A stretch of DNA of 31,319 nucleotides, taken from a virus. Below the pieces are notes generated by a model that saw only the letters and a program-made list of their open reading frames with translations, made no database searches and was not told where the DNA came from. Of this stretch, positions 1 through 7,022 are shown in pieces (position 1 is the first letter of the stretch; every line of letters starts with the position of its first letter). Both the position numbers and the translations under genes were made by a program. The stretch spans positions 1 through 31,319 of IMG/VR virus record IMGVR_UViG_3300008050_000180, one strand, 5' to 3'.

Positions 1-2
1 AC

Positions 3-374
3 CAAGCGTGGGGCTTACTCAAAGAGGACATGAGCAGAGACCCCTCATGGGTCGTAGGGGGCATGAGCGACGACATAGCGTTTGATGGGGAAGCGGATTG
101 TGAGAAACACGTCAGAGAATGGCTAGTCAGTGTCATAGGCTTCATGAGAAACAAAGACCCTTCCGATACAGCAGATAGGGCGTATGACTTCTATGCTAAT
201 GCTCCCTTTCAACACTTAGAGGCACTCTTGAGAAACGAACCCAGTGAGTTGCATGAGAAGGCTTTGGGTATGTTGGAGGACTGCCGCCAAGCGAATCTAG
301 CAGAGCAGACAGGAGATGCTGATAGCAATCTACCCCCTATGCATTTCAGTGAACACATGAGGGATGAAGAATGA
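3..374 (+). CDS. Tagged small accessory protein, 5' end cut by window
   Basis: The open frame runs from base 3 and its first visible residues are QAWGLLKED, so the true start lies just outside the window. By comparison with the next gene it probably began MNPFD. An internal ATG at 30 exists, but using it would discard this conserved motif. The visible 123 residues are acidic and helical with no recognised domain. The C-terminus ends in SEHMRDEE, and a similar string (DMSEHIRGDP) occurs in the 2914-3495 protein. The stop overlaps the next gene's start (ATGA). It belongs to the tag-bearing family described in the findings; its function is unknown. Confidence 0.75.
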   Translation, partial: QAWGLLKEDMSRDPSWVVGGMSDDIAFDGEADCEKHVREWLVSVIGFMRNKDPSDTADRAYDFYANAPFQHLEALLRNEPSELHEKALGMLEDCRQANLAEQTGDADSNLPPMHFSEHMRDEE

Positions 375-859
375 ACCCCTTCGACCAAGCGTGGCTTTTG
401 CTGAAACAGACCCGTCAAAGCACGTTAGGTGAGTATCATCCCGATTTCCCCTCTCCGCACGGTGATGTGATGTGGTATCACGGCACAACAGCAAGACCCT
501 CTTCGATAATCAATCGTGAAGGCTTAACCCCCCAAACACCTAATTATCACAACACATTATCGACAAGGTTGGACCCCTCTTTGCCTTCTCAGTTCCCAAC
601 AGGGGTTTATGCAACAGGTAAATTAAAGGATGCCCAAAGGTACGCTTATGCGAGAGGTCAAGATAGAAACCAATCAAGTCAAGTATATGGGATAAGAGAA
701 GGTGTCTCTGAAACCCCCCAAGACAGACGCCTTAGAGAAATTGGAGAAAGTGCAGGTCGTAACATATCAACTGTCTTAGAAGATGTTAGATTCAGTAATC
801 CAATACCAAGGCAGTATATCACTCCGGTGCCGATTCCTCTAAATCAAAAGACAGTTTAA
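371..859 (+). CDS. ADP-ribosyltransferase-fold protein with N-terminal PFDxAWxLLK tag
   Basis: This 162-residue protein starts with the tag MNPFDQAWLLLKQ. It continues into WYHGTT (residues 35-40), an I-x6-GL-x-P segment and GVYATGKLKDAQRYA (78-92). H-G-T followed by hydrophobic-Y-x-T and A-x-x-YA is the pattern of small ADP-ribosyltransferase/KptA-like proteins, where the His and Tyr contact NAD. H37 and Y80 are the candidate residues. I cannot assign a third catalytic residue; the C-terminal IPRQYITPVPI may form the last strand. If active, it would transfer ADP-ribose to a host or nucleic-acid target. The upstream gene overlaps it by 4 bases. T4 Alt is a known precedent for a head-packaged ADP-ribosyltransferase. 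The fold call is moderately sure and the substrate is unknown. Confidence 0.6.
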   Translation: MNPFDQAWLLLKQTRQSTLGEYHPDFPSPHGDVMWYHGTTARPSSIINREGLTPQTPNYHNTLSTRLDPSLPSQFPTGVYATGKLKDAQRYAYARGQDRNQSSQVYGIREGVSETPQDRRLREIGESAGRNISTVLEDVRFSNPIPRQYITPVPIPLNQKTV

Positions 860-867
860 GTCCGTTT

Positions 868-1710
868 ATGGACTTCAGCATTTACGAAGTGGGACCGAGA
901 GACGGATTACAAAGTAGCGATACTATAACCCCTACTCATAAGAAAGTAGAACTCATTGAGAAGATAGCACAAGTGGGCATTGATAAGATTGAAGTCGGCG
1001 CAATGGTGAATCCCGACAAGGTTCCGAATATGGCTGATAGCGAACTGGTTTTCAGTAGAGTGGCTTGGTTACAATCGCAGTGTGAATTAGGGATGCTTGT
1101 CCCTAATAGGAAAGGCGTAGAAAGAGCAATGGATGTAGGAGTTACCCAATACAATGTCTTCTTTTCGCCGTCTGATTACTTCAATACGAGAAATCATGGA
1201 AGAACCATGTCTCATATCTTCACGTCTTATTGTCACTCTCTTGCCGATGTTCCGAAGGATAACATCAGAGTATATCTCTCCACTTCTTTTGGTTGTCCTA
1301 TTGCAGGCGAGATTCCAAGAAACTTAATGGAGAAGGCGCTCGATTGGGCGGATACATTGGGGTCTACAATTGTTCTATGTGATACGATTGGTAAGGCTAA
1401 CCCTCCTCTTATCACCAAAACGATGGCTTGGACAGAGGAGTTAGACGCTAAGATTGCCCTTCATCTTCATCATGGCAAGAGAAGAGGTAGAATGAAGGAT
1501 AATCTGAGTGCTGCTTTCGATTGTGGCGTGGAACAATTCGATTCTTCAATTGGAGGAATGGGAGGTTGCCCATTCATACCGGGAAGCGGTGGAAATCTCG
1601 CTACTGAAGAATTAGTGATGTGGGGAGAAAAGGAGAATCTGGATTGTGGCGTCTCTCTAAGTGACATGAAGCCGCTCATCAACTATGTGAATAAGGCCAT
1701 CAAGGTCTAA
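868..1710 (+). CDS. Hydroxymethylglutaryl-CoA lyase-like (HMGL/DRE-TIM family) enzyme
   Basis: The 280 residues have the family's usual length and motif order. EVGPRDGLQ (residues 7-15) supplies the catalytic R11 and D12. IEVGAMVNP supplies E42. CDTIG lies at 171-175. H199-x-H201 are the metal ligands. GGMGGCPFIPGSGGN (229-243) contains the catalytic loop cysteine C234 and N243, followed by LATEEL. HMG-CoA lyase cleaves HMG-CoA to acetoacetate and acetyl-CoA; related DRE-TIM enzymes do other aldol-type cleavages or condensations. One oddity is that the residues after H-x-H are HGKRRGR rather than the usual D-T-Y/R-G, so substrate specificity may differ. I see no clear Shine-Dalgarno. It lies between a tagged ADP-ribosyltransferase-like gene and a convergent minus-strand gene, and carries no tag itself. 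It is probably an auxiliary metabolic gene acquired from a host. Confidence 0.88.
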   Translation: MDFSIYEVGPRDGLQSSDTITPTHKKVELIEKIAQVGIDKIEVGAMVNPDKVPNMADSELVFSRVAWLQSQCELGMLVPNRKGVERAMDVGVTQYNVFFSPSDYFNTRNHGRTMSHIFTSYCHSLADVPKDNIRVYLSTSFGCPIAGEIPRNLMEKALDWADTLGSTIVLCDTIGKANPPLITKTMAWTEELDAKIALHLHHGKRRGRMKDNLSAAFDCGVEQFDSSIGGMGGCPFIPGSGGNLATEELVMWGEKENLDCGVSLSDMKPLINYVNKAIKV

Positions 1711-2576
1711 GCGCTTACTCCAACTTGTCCAGTAGTCGTACCGGCTTTGGAACGTGCTTGTTGGGCTACTTGCTGGATTCTATCTTGTTCTTGTTGGCGA
1801 GCCTGTAACTTTGCTTGCGAGCGGGCCTGCATACTTTGTATACCGGCAGAGCCAATTCCTACTCCACCAGTAGCCATCATGCTTTTCTCTTCTCCTGTAA
1901 AAGGCTCTACTGTTTTTGGCAAACTACCCTGTACCGCCGATGGCGTGGTTAGTTCTTGCCTATCAATCTCAGCCTGTAATGCCTGTCTCCTTGCTCCAGC
2001 CATTTGTTGACCAGTGGGAGACGGTGCTGACGGTGCTGACGGTGCTGTATATCCGCTATGTCCTTGAGCATTATCGAACACATTGAGTCGAGTTTGCGTT
2101 GTTGAAGGAGAAGGAGGATTTGTAAGGTTGGTTACTGGTTTTTGAGTGTCAAGGTAACTCTCCCAATTGGTGTGCCCTTCCGGTAGATTTAGCCCCGGAG
2201 TGTTCTGCCCTTGCTTCCATCCTTGAATCTTTACAGGATTATGTGCCACATCCGTATACGGTTTCCCTCTTAGTGCATTTAGGGTATTAGACCCTCCTCC
2301 TTTTGGAACAACGCCTGCTTTTGATGCCGCACGAGCATTTTTTGCAGCGCCTACTCTTCCCATCATTTTTGTTCCAAGTTTTGCTGCTCCTGTTCTACCT
2401 GCTTGTGAGAATAAAGCGCTGGTGAGTATTGGGAGAAATTGTGCCCATTTTTCTATGTCGTCTTTGCTCTTCACAACGAGGATTGGAGGTGTGGCAGCCG
2501 GGAGTCCACCATCAGTCACAAAGGAAGAAGGGGGAGAAGAGACTGCGACCATACCCTGCGAATCTCTCGGCGCCAC
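1707..2576 (-). CDS. Ala/Gln/Ser/Pro-rich putative virion protein, only minus-strand gene
   Basis: This is a 289-residue reading frame on the minus strand. No competing plus-strand gene covers 1711-2638. Its composition is biased: A/G/K-rich near residues 60-95, P/S/T-rich in the middle with a SAPSAPSAPS run, and Q/A/R-rich and helical near the C-terminus. It carries PPILVVKSKDD near residue 35, which resembles the hydrophobic-K sites of the virion proteins. It also carries GGVGIGSAG and a terminal GQVGVSA, which match Gly-Val-Gly strings in other virion candidates here. The stop overlaps the end of the lyase gene tail to tail. The start at 2576 faces the 2645 gene, so 2577-2644 should hold divergent promoters. 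There is no recognisable enzyme domain; a structural or internal virion role is inferred. Confidence 0.65.
   Translation of the reverse strand: MAPRDSQGMVAVSSPPSSFVTDGGLPAATPPILVVKSKDDIEKWAQFLPILTSALFSQAGRTGAAKLGTKMMGRVGAAKNARAASKAGVVPKGGGSNTLNALRGKPYTDVAHNPVKIQGWKQGQNTPGLNLPEGHTNWESYLDTQKPVTNLTNPPSPSTTQTRLNVFDNAQGHSGYTAPSAPSAPSPTGQQMAGARRQALQAEIDRQELTTPSAVQGSLPKTVEPFTGEEKSMMATGGVGIGSAGIQSMQARSQAKLQARQQEQDRIQQVAQQARSKAGTTTGQVGVSA
2021..2047. repeat. 9-bp tandem repeat (x3) inside the minus-strand gene
   Basis: Three perfect copies of acggtgctg encode a Ser-Ala-Pro run on the minus strand. This is a low-complexity coding repeat, probably a flexible linker. Confidence 0.85.
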
Positions 2577-2644
2577 GAACGTGTGATGGAGCGCAATGTA
2601 TTAGACATATCGCAGTAGTGGCGTAGGTATAGGGAGTCGTGACG

Positions 2645-2917
2645 ATGCCGAGAAACATACCCATCAACTGCGCCATCTCTCTTCTGAAAATGGGCAACTC
2701 CGCCAATGCTGCGATGATGCACGACCTTCCTTCATACATGGAAGAGGCGCTCAATCAGAAGAAAAAAACGCGTAGCGATGCTCGAAAGAAGAAAGACAAG
2801 GCCGCGAAACTCCGTCAAGTAGTAGATGACCATGAGGAAGACGCCAGTGTAATTGACTATTATCGGCAAAATCATCCTGAGTGGTTTGGTGCATTTAGAG
2901 GCGGTGGCGGCGAATGA
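2645..2917 (+). CDS. Small basic protein with N-terminal tag-like segment
   Basis: This is a 90-residue protein from ATG 2645; an in-frame GTG at 2639 is the alternative start. The N-terminus MPRNIPINCAISLLKMG fits the tag pattern loosely (P-I-N-x-A-x-x-L-L-K), without the aromatic residue. A lysine/arginine-rich helix follows (residues about 44-65), then DYYRQNHPEWFGAF and a Gly-rich tail. The basic helix could bind nucleic acid. The stop overlaps the following ATG (ATGA). It is the first gene of the rightward operon after the divergent region. Function unknown. Confidence 0.7.
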   Translation: MPRNIPINCAISLLKMGNSANAAMMHDLPSYMEEALNQKKKTRSDARKKKDKAAKLRQVVDDHEEDASVIDYYRQNHPEWFGAFRGGGGE

Positions 2918-3495
2918 AGTTCGACCCGCGTTCAAAGAGCGGAAAGCCCAGCATCGCTATCATGATTGGCGTCAAGCCTTCAAAGAAGGATGACAAGAAG
3001 AAGTATGGCGGTGGGCCGGATATGAAGAAGGCTTGGAGGTATGAAGATAAACCCAAGCCAATCGACATGAGTGAACATATACGAGGCGACCCAACAAGGC
3101 CATTCGGTCACTCTATGGAACAGGGGGATTCACTTATTGATACGGCACGACCAAGACGAATAAGGCAATATGCAGGCGATGTGCCAGAAGAAGGACTGGA
3201 AGACAGAGAGCCTGAAGGACAAATAGACTCAGAGTCTCTACGAGAAAGCAATCCCGAACTATTCGAGATGGATGACCCACGATGGAAAGACAGAGAGCCT
3301 GCACCAAAGGGTTACGAATATGGTAGAGATGGAAGACTTCGGAGAGTTTCCCCAGATGAGGGTAGAAGACCTTGGGATTCAGATGACGTTTCTAATCTCT
3401 TAGCACGTAACAGGATGCAAGCCAAAGGTAATGATTCCATAGCCATGAGCATGGATGACCCGATGTCAGCAGCATGGGGTCTTCTAAGGGGATGA
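2914..3495 (+). CDS. Charged, probably disordered protein ending in a tag motif
   Basis: The 193 residues are rich in D, E, K, R and P, with Lys- and Gly-rich stretches near the N-terminus, so it is likely disordered. The last residues are MDDPMSAAWGLLRG, a clear copy of the tag placed directly before the TGA stop at 3493-3495. The next open frame (from 3502) is in the same reading phase. Protein 1 plus protein 2 would therefore be one 533-codon frame if the TGA were read through. In other proteins of this window the tag is followed by a folded domain, which makes the position of this stop suspicious. No function is recognised. Confidence 0.7.
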   Translation: MKFDPRSKSGKPSIAIMIGVKPSKKDDKKKYGGGPDMKKAWRYEDKPKPIDMSEHIRGDPTRPFGHSMEQGDSLIDTARPRRIRQYAGDVPEEGLEDREPEGQIDSESLRESNPELFEMDDPRWKDREPAPKGYEYGRDGRLRRVSPDEGRRPWDSDDVSNLLARNRMQAKGNDSIAMSMDDPMSAAWGLLRG

Positions 3496-3501
3496 CAAAG
3501 T

Positions 3502-4518
3502 GTGTCATCTGTTGCTGTAAGAAAGGCTTGGTACGATTCTACCAACTCCTTGTATGAGGATGATAGTCCCCCTAATACTGGTGAAAACACTCGCCAGACT
3601 AAACTCTACAATTTCGACCCACGAATGGCCCATCCGAAGTATGGGGAAGATTTAGCAGCAATGCGGGCTACCGATGAAGAAGTATTGGGAAGTGGGCTAA
3701 AACCTACAGCGCAACCTCGTCACAATATAGAATGGGAAGAGGGAGTGAGTGAATTACTCGGCTCTAATCCTCGCTATCCAGATGAGGAGATGCATGAAGT
3801 CACACATCATGGTGTGAAGTATTTGATGAGGCCAGATGGGAAAGTTCAGTTCCCCATCAAAGAGGGAGATAAGGGAATATGGCTTACTCGACCTACTGAA
3901 TCAGATGCAAGTCCCGGAGGATTGTTTACACACAGAGACGCTGATAAATTAGTTTTCGTTCGTGGTAAATCTAAGTCATTGCGAGGAATGGGGAGAGCAT
4001 ATGAGCGAAACAGCGATGAGGCGCGAGAGAAGGTAGCAGAGATGTTTCTTCAACGAAAGAAGCCAATAGACCCAGATAGACTTGTCGAAGTGCCTTTACC
4101 TAAAAATAAGCAAATGTGGCAAGTTTTGAGAGATTTAGGGCTTACGGGCGGAACAGATAATCATGGCCGAAGTAAATGGGGTAATAAGGTACCAATTAAG
4201 AAGTTCTTTCCACTTCGAGGAGATGGATTAAACATGGGCGAACCAATGAACATAGCCTACCAGTTGCTCAAAGACCGCAAGTCGCCGGAGGCTTGGGCAC
4301 ACAAGTTGGAGTATGATAAGCAATATCAGAAGAATCCAAAGAGAGTCAAGTATCGTGAGCAATTGAACGCAGAACGTAGGAAGCGTGGCATATACGGCAA
4401 AGGCGGTGGCGATGTTAGCCATACTCAAGGTGGAAAACTGACGTTGGAAAGCCCTCATGCTAATCGAGCGCGACACTTCAAGGGGAAGGGAACACTTCGG
4501 AGAGTGAAGGTGAAATGA
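3502..4518 (+). CDS. Two-part protein: unknown domain, internal tag, HNH-like basic C-terminal domain
   Basis: This is a 338-residue frame. The likely start is GTG 3502, the first start codon after the in-frame TGA; it could instead be the continuation of the upstream protein. Residues 1-240 form an unknown domain. MGEPMNIAYQLLKD (residues 245-258) is the tag. The last 80 residues are basic: EYDKQYQKNPKR, LNAERRKRGIYGKG, GGDVSHTQGGKL and ANRARHFKGKG. That layout resembles small HNH-like/basic proteins of tailed phages, where D-V-x-H is the core, but only one histidine of the nuclease motif is obvious and activity is unsure. ATG 4234 begins the internal tag and has GAGGAG about 11 bases upstream, so a nested product is possible. 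It overlaps the next gene by 4 bases. Confidence 0.65.
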   Translation: MSSVAVRKAWYDSTNSLYEDDSPPNTGENTRQTKLYNFDPRMAHPKYGEDLAAMRATDEEVLGSGLKPTAQPRHNIEWEEGVSELLGSNPRYPDEEMHEVTHHGVKYLMRPDGKVQFPIKEGDKGIWLTRPTESDASPGGLFTHRDADKLVFVRGKSKSLRGMGRAYERNSDEAREKVAEMFLQRKKPIDPDRLVEVPLPKNKQMWQVLRDLGLTGGTDNHGRSKWGNKVPIKKFFPLRGDGLNMGEPMNIAYQLLKDRKSPEAWAHKLEYDKQYQKNPKRVKYREQLNAERRKRGIYGKGGGDVSHTQGGKLTLESPHANRARHFKGKGTLRRVKVK

Positions 4519-4745
4519 GTCCTTTTGACAAAGCGTGGGTCTTATTGAAGAATGTGACTGACCATGATGTCGATATGAGTAACCCAGTCAGTATAGAATC
4601 ATGGAATGAACCGACAACGCCGTGTAGCAAATGCGGCCAATACGGTGCGAACATGCGTATGACATACAACAACAAGTTTGGTACAGATGAGCAAGAAAGG
4701 CATTATTGTGAGACTTGTTATCAGATTTCACATGGGAGAGAATAG
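4515..4745 (+). CDS. Tagged mini zinc-ribbon protein
   Basis: This 76-residue protein begins MSPFDKAWVLLKN (tag). A zinc ribbon follows, with C-S-K-C and C-E-T-C separated by about 30 residues (CSKCGQYG and HYCETCYQ). The four cysteines should bind one zinc ion. The gene starts within the stop of the preceding one and ends one base before the next tagged gene. Such ribbons often bind nucleic acid or proteins; no precise role can be given. Confidence 0.8.
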   Translation: MSPFDKAWVLLKNVTDHDVDMSNPVSIESWNEPTTPCSKCGQYGANMRMTYNNKFGTDEQERHYCETCYQISHGRE

Positions 4746-4746
4746 A

Positions 4747-5052
4747 ATGAATCCCTTCGACCATGCATGGACTTTGCTTAAAGAAGCCGAATGGCATCCC
4801 CCTAATACATTCGATAGTGATGAAATGACGAGGTATCTTCGTTATCATATGAATAATTTTCACGACAAGTTATCAACAGAAGGGCAAGGAGAGGCTGCAT
4901 TTTACATGCAGCAACTAGAGGGTTTCATAAATGCAGCAAATAAAGGGGAAGAGTATTTTGGCTTTATGACTCCTGAGTTTGCAGTTGGACAGATGAATAA
5001 TTTGATTGATAAAGAAGGATTGAAAGATACCCAATTGAGGAATTTAGAATGA
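4747..5052 (+). CDS. Tagged small helical protein
   Basis: The chosen start is ATG 4747, because it gives MNPFDHAWTLLKE, the most typical form of the tag, and follows the previous stop by one base. The longer open frame from 4678 overlaps the zinc-ribbon gene. The 101 residues are acidic and helical (FYMQQLEGFINAANKG, FAVGQMNNLIDKEG) with no recognised domain. It ends the first accessory block, followed by an AT-rich gap. Confidence 0.75.
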   Translation: MNPFDHAWTLLKEAEWHPPNTFDSDEMTRYLRYHMNNFHDKLSTEGQGEAAFYMQQLEGFINAANKGEEYFGFMTPEFAVGQMNNLIDKEGLKDTQLRNLE

Positions 5053-5074
5053 ACTTCTTCTGTCCGATAATTCC

Positions 5075-5102
5075 TAATATCTGTCTATACAATTAGATAT
5101 TA
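5075..5102. promoter_or_regulatory. AT-rich inverted repeat in a gene gap
   Basis: taatatct (5075-5082) and agatatta (5095-5102) are perfect reverse complements around a 12-base loop. The surrounding 5053-5108 gap is AT-rich. It may be an operator, promoter or weak terminator between the accessory block and the membrane-protein block. There is no T-run typical of an intrinsic terminator. The arrangement is seen; the role is inferred. Confidence 0.35.
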
Positions 5103-5108
5103 TTCTCT

Positions 5109-5789
5109 ATGTTTAGACAGGATAAAGGAATAATCGGAAAAGTAATGCTTAAGATGACCTCCTTAGTGGACAGGGGCGAGGTCACGAGGATGAGCGACAC
5201 AGACGAGATGAAAATGACAGGGCTAATTCTGTCCCAATCTGCCTTAGTGGGAGTGGCAGTTGGGGTATACGCTTCGGGTTTATGGTTACCCGGAGGCAAC
5301 AACACAGACTCTACGATAAGTGGAATGACATATGCGATGGGTGCATTAGCAGTACAAACGATTGCCTACTATCTGTTCAAGATGTTCTTTGAACAAAGTA
5401 TGAAGGAAAAGGTACAGATTGCCGAAATGCAGAGAAATAGACAAGATGCATTTAGACAACAACAGTTCGGCTTTGAGCAGAGAAGGGCAGATTTAGAGTT
5501 GAGAGTGCAAGAGTTGCAGTTGGAGAATGAATTGCGTATACTACATGAAAACCCTGAGAGAATCACACCCGGTTACAATGGAGGTAGCATAGGTATAGGT
5601 GTTCAAGGGGATTTTCATAATACATACAATCCCGGCATTCCAGTTCATCAGGCAGACAATAAAACGCCACTAAATCTTGGATTAAACGCTATGGCAGATG
5701 AAGTAATGCGAGATGCGCCCCCTTCTTCAAATATGCGACTAAAGAAGGATGGCACCCCAGACCTTAGATACAAGCCGCCTTCACAGTGA
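5109..5789 (+). CDS. Membrane-anchored coiled-coil protein
   Basis: This is a 226-residue frame. ATG 5190 (MSDTDEMKMTG, preceded by gaggtcacgagg) is an alternative start giving 199 residues. Two hydrophobic segments are predicted: ILSQSALVGVAVGVYASGLW, and AMGALAVQTIAYYLFKMFF about 18 residues later. After that comes a long Q/E/R-rich helix (residues about 98-150), likely a coiled coil. A Gly-rich GGSIGIGVQGDF segment and a polar tail follow. The two-helix hairpin plus coiled coil suggests a membrane-associated assembly, perhaps a spanin-like, virion or host-membrane protein. It leads a cluster with another membrane protein and a GTPase. Function unknown. Confidence 0.7.
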   Translation: MFRQDKGIIGKVMLKMTSLVDRGEVTRMSDTDEMKMTGLILSQSALVGVAVGVYASGLWLPGGNNTDSTISGMTYAMGALAVQTIAYYLFKMFFEQSMKEKVQIAEMQRNRQDAFRQQQFGFEQRRADLELRVQELQLENELRILHENPERITPGYNGGSIGIGVQGDFHNTYNPGIPVHQADNKTPLNLGLNAMADEVMRDAPPSSNMRLKKDGTPDLRYKPPSQ

Positions 5790-5793
5790 TTAT

Positions 5794-6081
5794 ATGGTGC
5801 TCCCCGGACAATTGATACCCAGTCCTTTGCGAATCTTTCGTAATGTGCAAGATGATTCCGTAGAGGAAACGCTTAGAGCGATGCATCTTGCTAATACTGT
5901 GGATAATACCTACGAGTGGGGAATTGGATGGATAAGAACGATTATTATTTCTATTGTTCTTGCTTTAGCCGTGTCTGCTACTGAATCGAATAGCGATTTT
6001 AGTCTTTGGGAATCTACAATTGAGTGGTTCTATGAGCAAATCAGAGACATAGGACAAGGTATTGTCGATTGGGCAAGTTGA
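5794..6081 (+). CDS. Small single-pass membrane protein
   Basis: ATG 5794 follows the previous stop by four bases; the longer frame from 5749 overlaps the upstream gene. The 95 residues start MVLPGQLIPSP and contain one clear transmembrane helix (WIRTIIISIVLALAVSAT, residues about 46-63). An acidic, aromatic amphipathic C-terminus follows. It sits directly before the GTPase gene, so a joint membrane role is plausible. Confidence 0.65.
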   Translation: MVLPGQLIPSPLRIFRNVQDDSVEETLRAMHLANTVDNTYEWGIGWIRTIIISIVLALAVSATESNSDFSLWESTIEWFYEQIRDIGQGIVDWAS

Positions 6082-6087
6082 TGCTCA

Positions 6088-6798
6088 ATGGCGGTTGGCG
6101 GCGGTAGTGTATTGGTGGGCGTTGCCTTATGGGGCAAGCAGATTTGGAATAACTGGAAACCGAGAAAAGTCGGCATCTACGGAGCGAGTATGGTCGGTAA
6201 GACCACTCTTGACAAATACATGACTACTCCCGGTGAGATGGAAGACATACCAATTGAAGATAGAACTGAACATTACAAAATACTAACCAAGTATCTATTA
6301 CCTAAACCAACAAGAAAGAGGATTCGTTGGGAAGGAGAGAGAAGGGTCATTCATTCGACTGATATAGGCGGCCAAGAGCGATTTTGGAACTTATGGATTG
6401 ATGATATGGTGAATAGACAGTGCGAGTATGTAGTATTCATGTTTGATGAGCGAGCGTTCAAGGAAGGGGCGTTAGACCAAATAGGTGGATTCAAGTATCT
6501 TGTGGACTCTATAATCGGTCGAAATTATAGATATCGAAATTGGAAGAGTTGGAGGAGAGGTAAGAAGTATGTTCCTCGACTTGTGGTCTTGATTGCTAAT
6601 AAAGCAGATAGATACTTCGACAATCATGCTGCGACGTTATGGCAACAAGGAAGAATAGGCGAACACAAGATATTTGACCCCTTTCGTGATGACCTCATTA
6701 GGCTTCAAAAAGCAGGTATACCGACCAAGCGCAACTTTATGGCAACACGTATAGGATGGAACGTAGAAGCCGCTTTATTGGAGATGATTGATTATTGA
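6088..6798 (+). CDS. Ras/Arf-superfamily small GTPase with hydrophobic N-terminus
   Basis: The 236 residues carry the full set of G motifs. The P-loop is GASMVGKT (32-39), the G3 motif is DIGGQERF (92-99), the G4 motif is NKAD (171-174) and a G5-like MATRIG lies at 218-222. The spacing and the GQE glutamine are those of eukaryote-like Ras/Rab/Arf switches rather than of the translational GTPases. Residues 4-18 (GGGSVLVGVALWGKQ) are hydrophobic and could anchor the protein in the membrane. There is an insertion rich in Arg/Trp around 148-160 (RYRNWKSWRRGKK). It lies in a block with two membrane proteins. It would bind and hydrolyse GTP and may rearrange host membranes or traffic. The family call is firm; the role is inferred. 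Confidence 0.85.
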   Translation: MAVGGGSVLVGVALWGKQIWNNWKPRKVGIYGASMVGKTTLDKYMTTPGEMEDIPIEDRTEHYKILTKYLLPKPTRKRIRWEGERRVIHSTDIGGQERFWNLWIDDMVNRQCEYVVFMFDERAFKEGALDQIGGFKYLVDSIIGRNYRYRNWKSWRRGKKYVPRLVVLIANKADRYFDNHAATLWQQGRIGEHKIFDPFRDDLIRLQKAGIPTKRNFMATRIGWNVEAALLEMIDY

Positions 6799-6841
6799 CC
6801 TCGTAAGTGACCTTTTTGAAGTAGATAGGAGTCGGAGATAT

Positions 6842-7018
6842 ATGGCGAAGGGGAGTTCAACCACATCTTTGGTGTCTACAGGAGGTAGTAATTCTCTCAG
6901 AACTACTATTCCGATGTGGATTGTGGAGCAGTTCGATTTGAAGCCCGGAAGTAAGATTGAGTGGTCTCTAAGCGCCAAAAACGACGCAATGACTATTTCC
7001 GTAACCCCACAGGAGTGA
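6842..7018 (+). CDS. AbrB/SpoVT-type swapped-hairpin DNA-binding protein
   Basis: ATG 6842 follows a purine-rich ggagtcggagat. The longer frame from 6788 overlaps the GTPase. The 58 residues contain SLRTTIPMWIVEQFDLKPG followed by SKIEWSL. This is the AbrB layout: a strand with R-x-T-I-P, a helix, then L-K-x-G-x-x-I-x-W. These proteins dimerise and bind DNA as regulators or antitoxins. No toxin partner is visible beside it, so a viral transcription regulator is the more likely role. Confidence 0.7.
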   Translation: MAKGSSTTSLVSTGGSNSLRTTIPMWIVEQFDLKPGSKIEWSLSAKNDAMTISVTPQE

Positions 7019-7022
7019 TACA

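Noticed and set aside
3492-3557. 21-codon frame MTKCVICCCKKG starting in a TGA
   Set aside because: It is Cys-rich and overlaps the stop, but too short for a zinc fold and overlaps the longer 3502 frame. Kept only as part of the in-frame-stop finding.
6842-7018. Toxin-antitoxin module around the AbrB-like gene
   Set aside because: Neither neighbour resembles a toxin; the upstream gene is a GTPase and the downstream one a 317-residue unknown protein.
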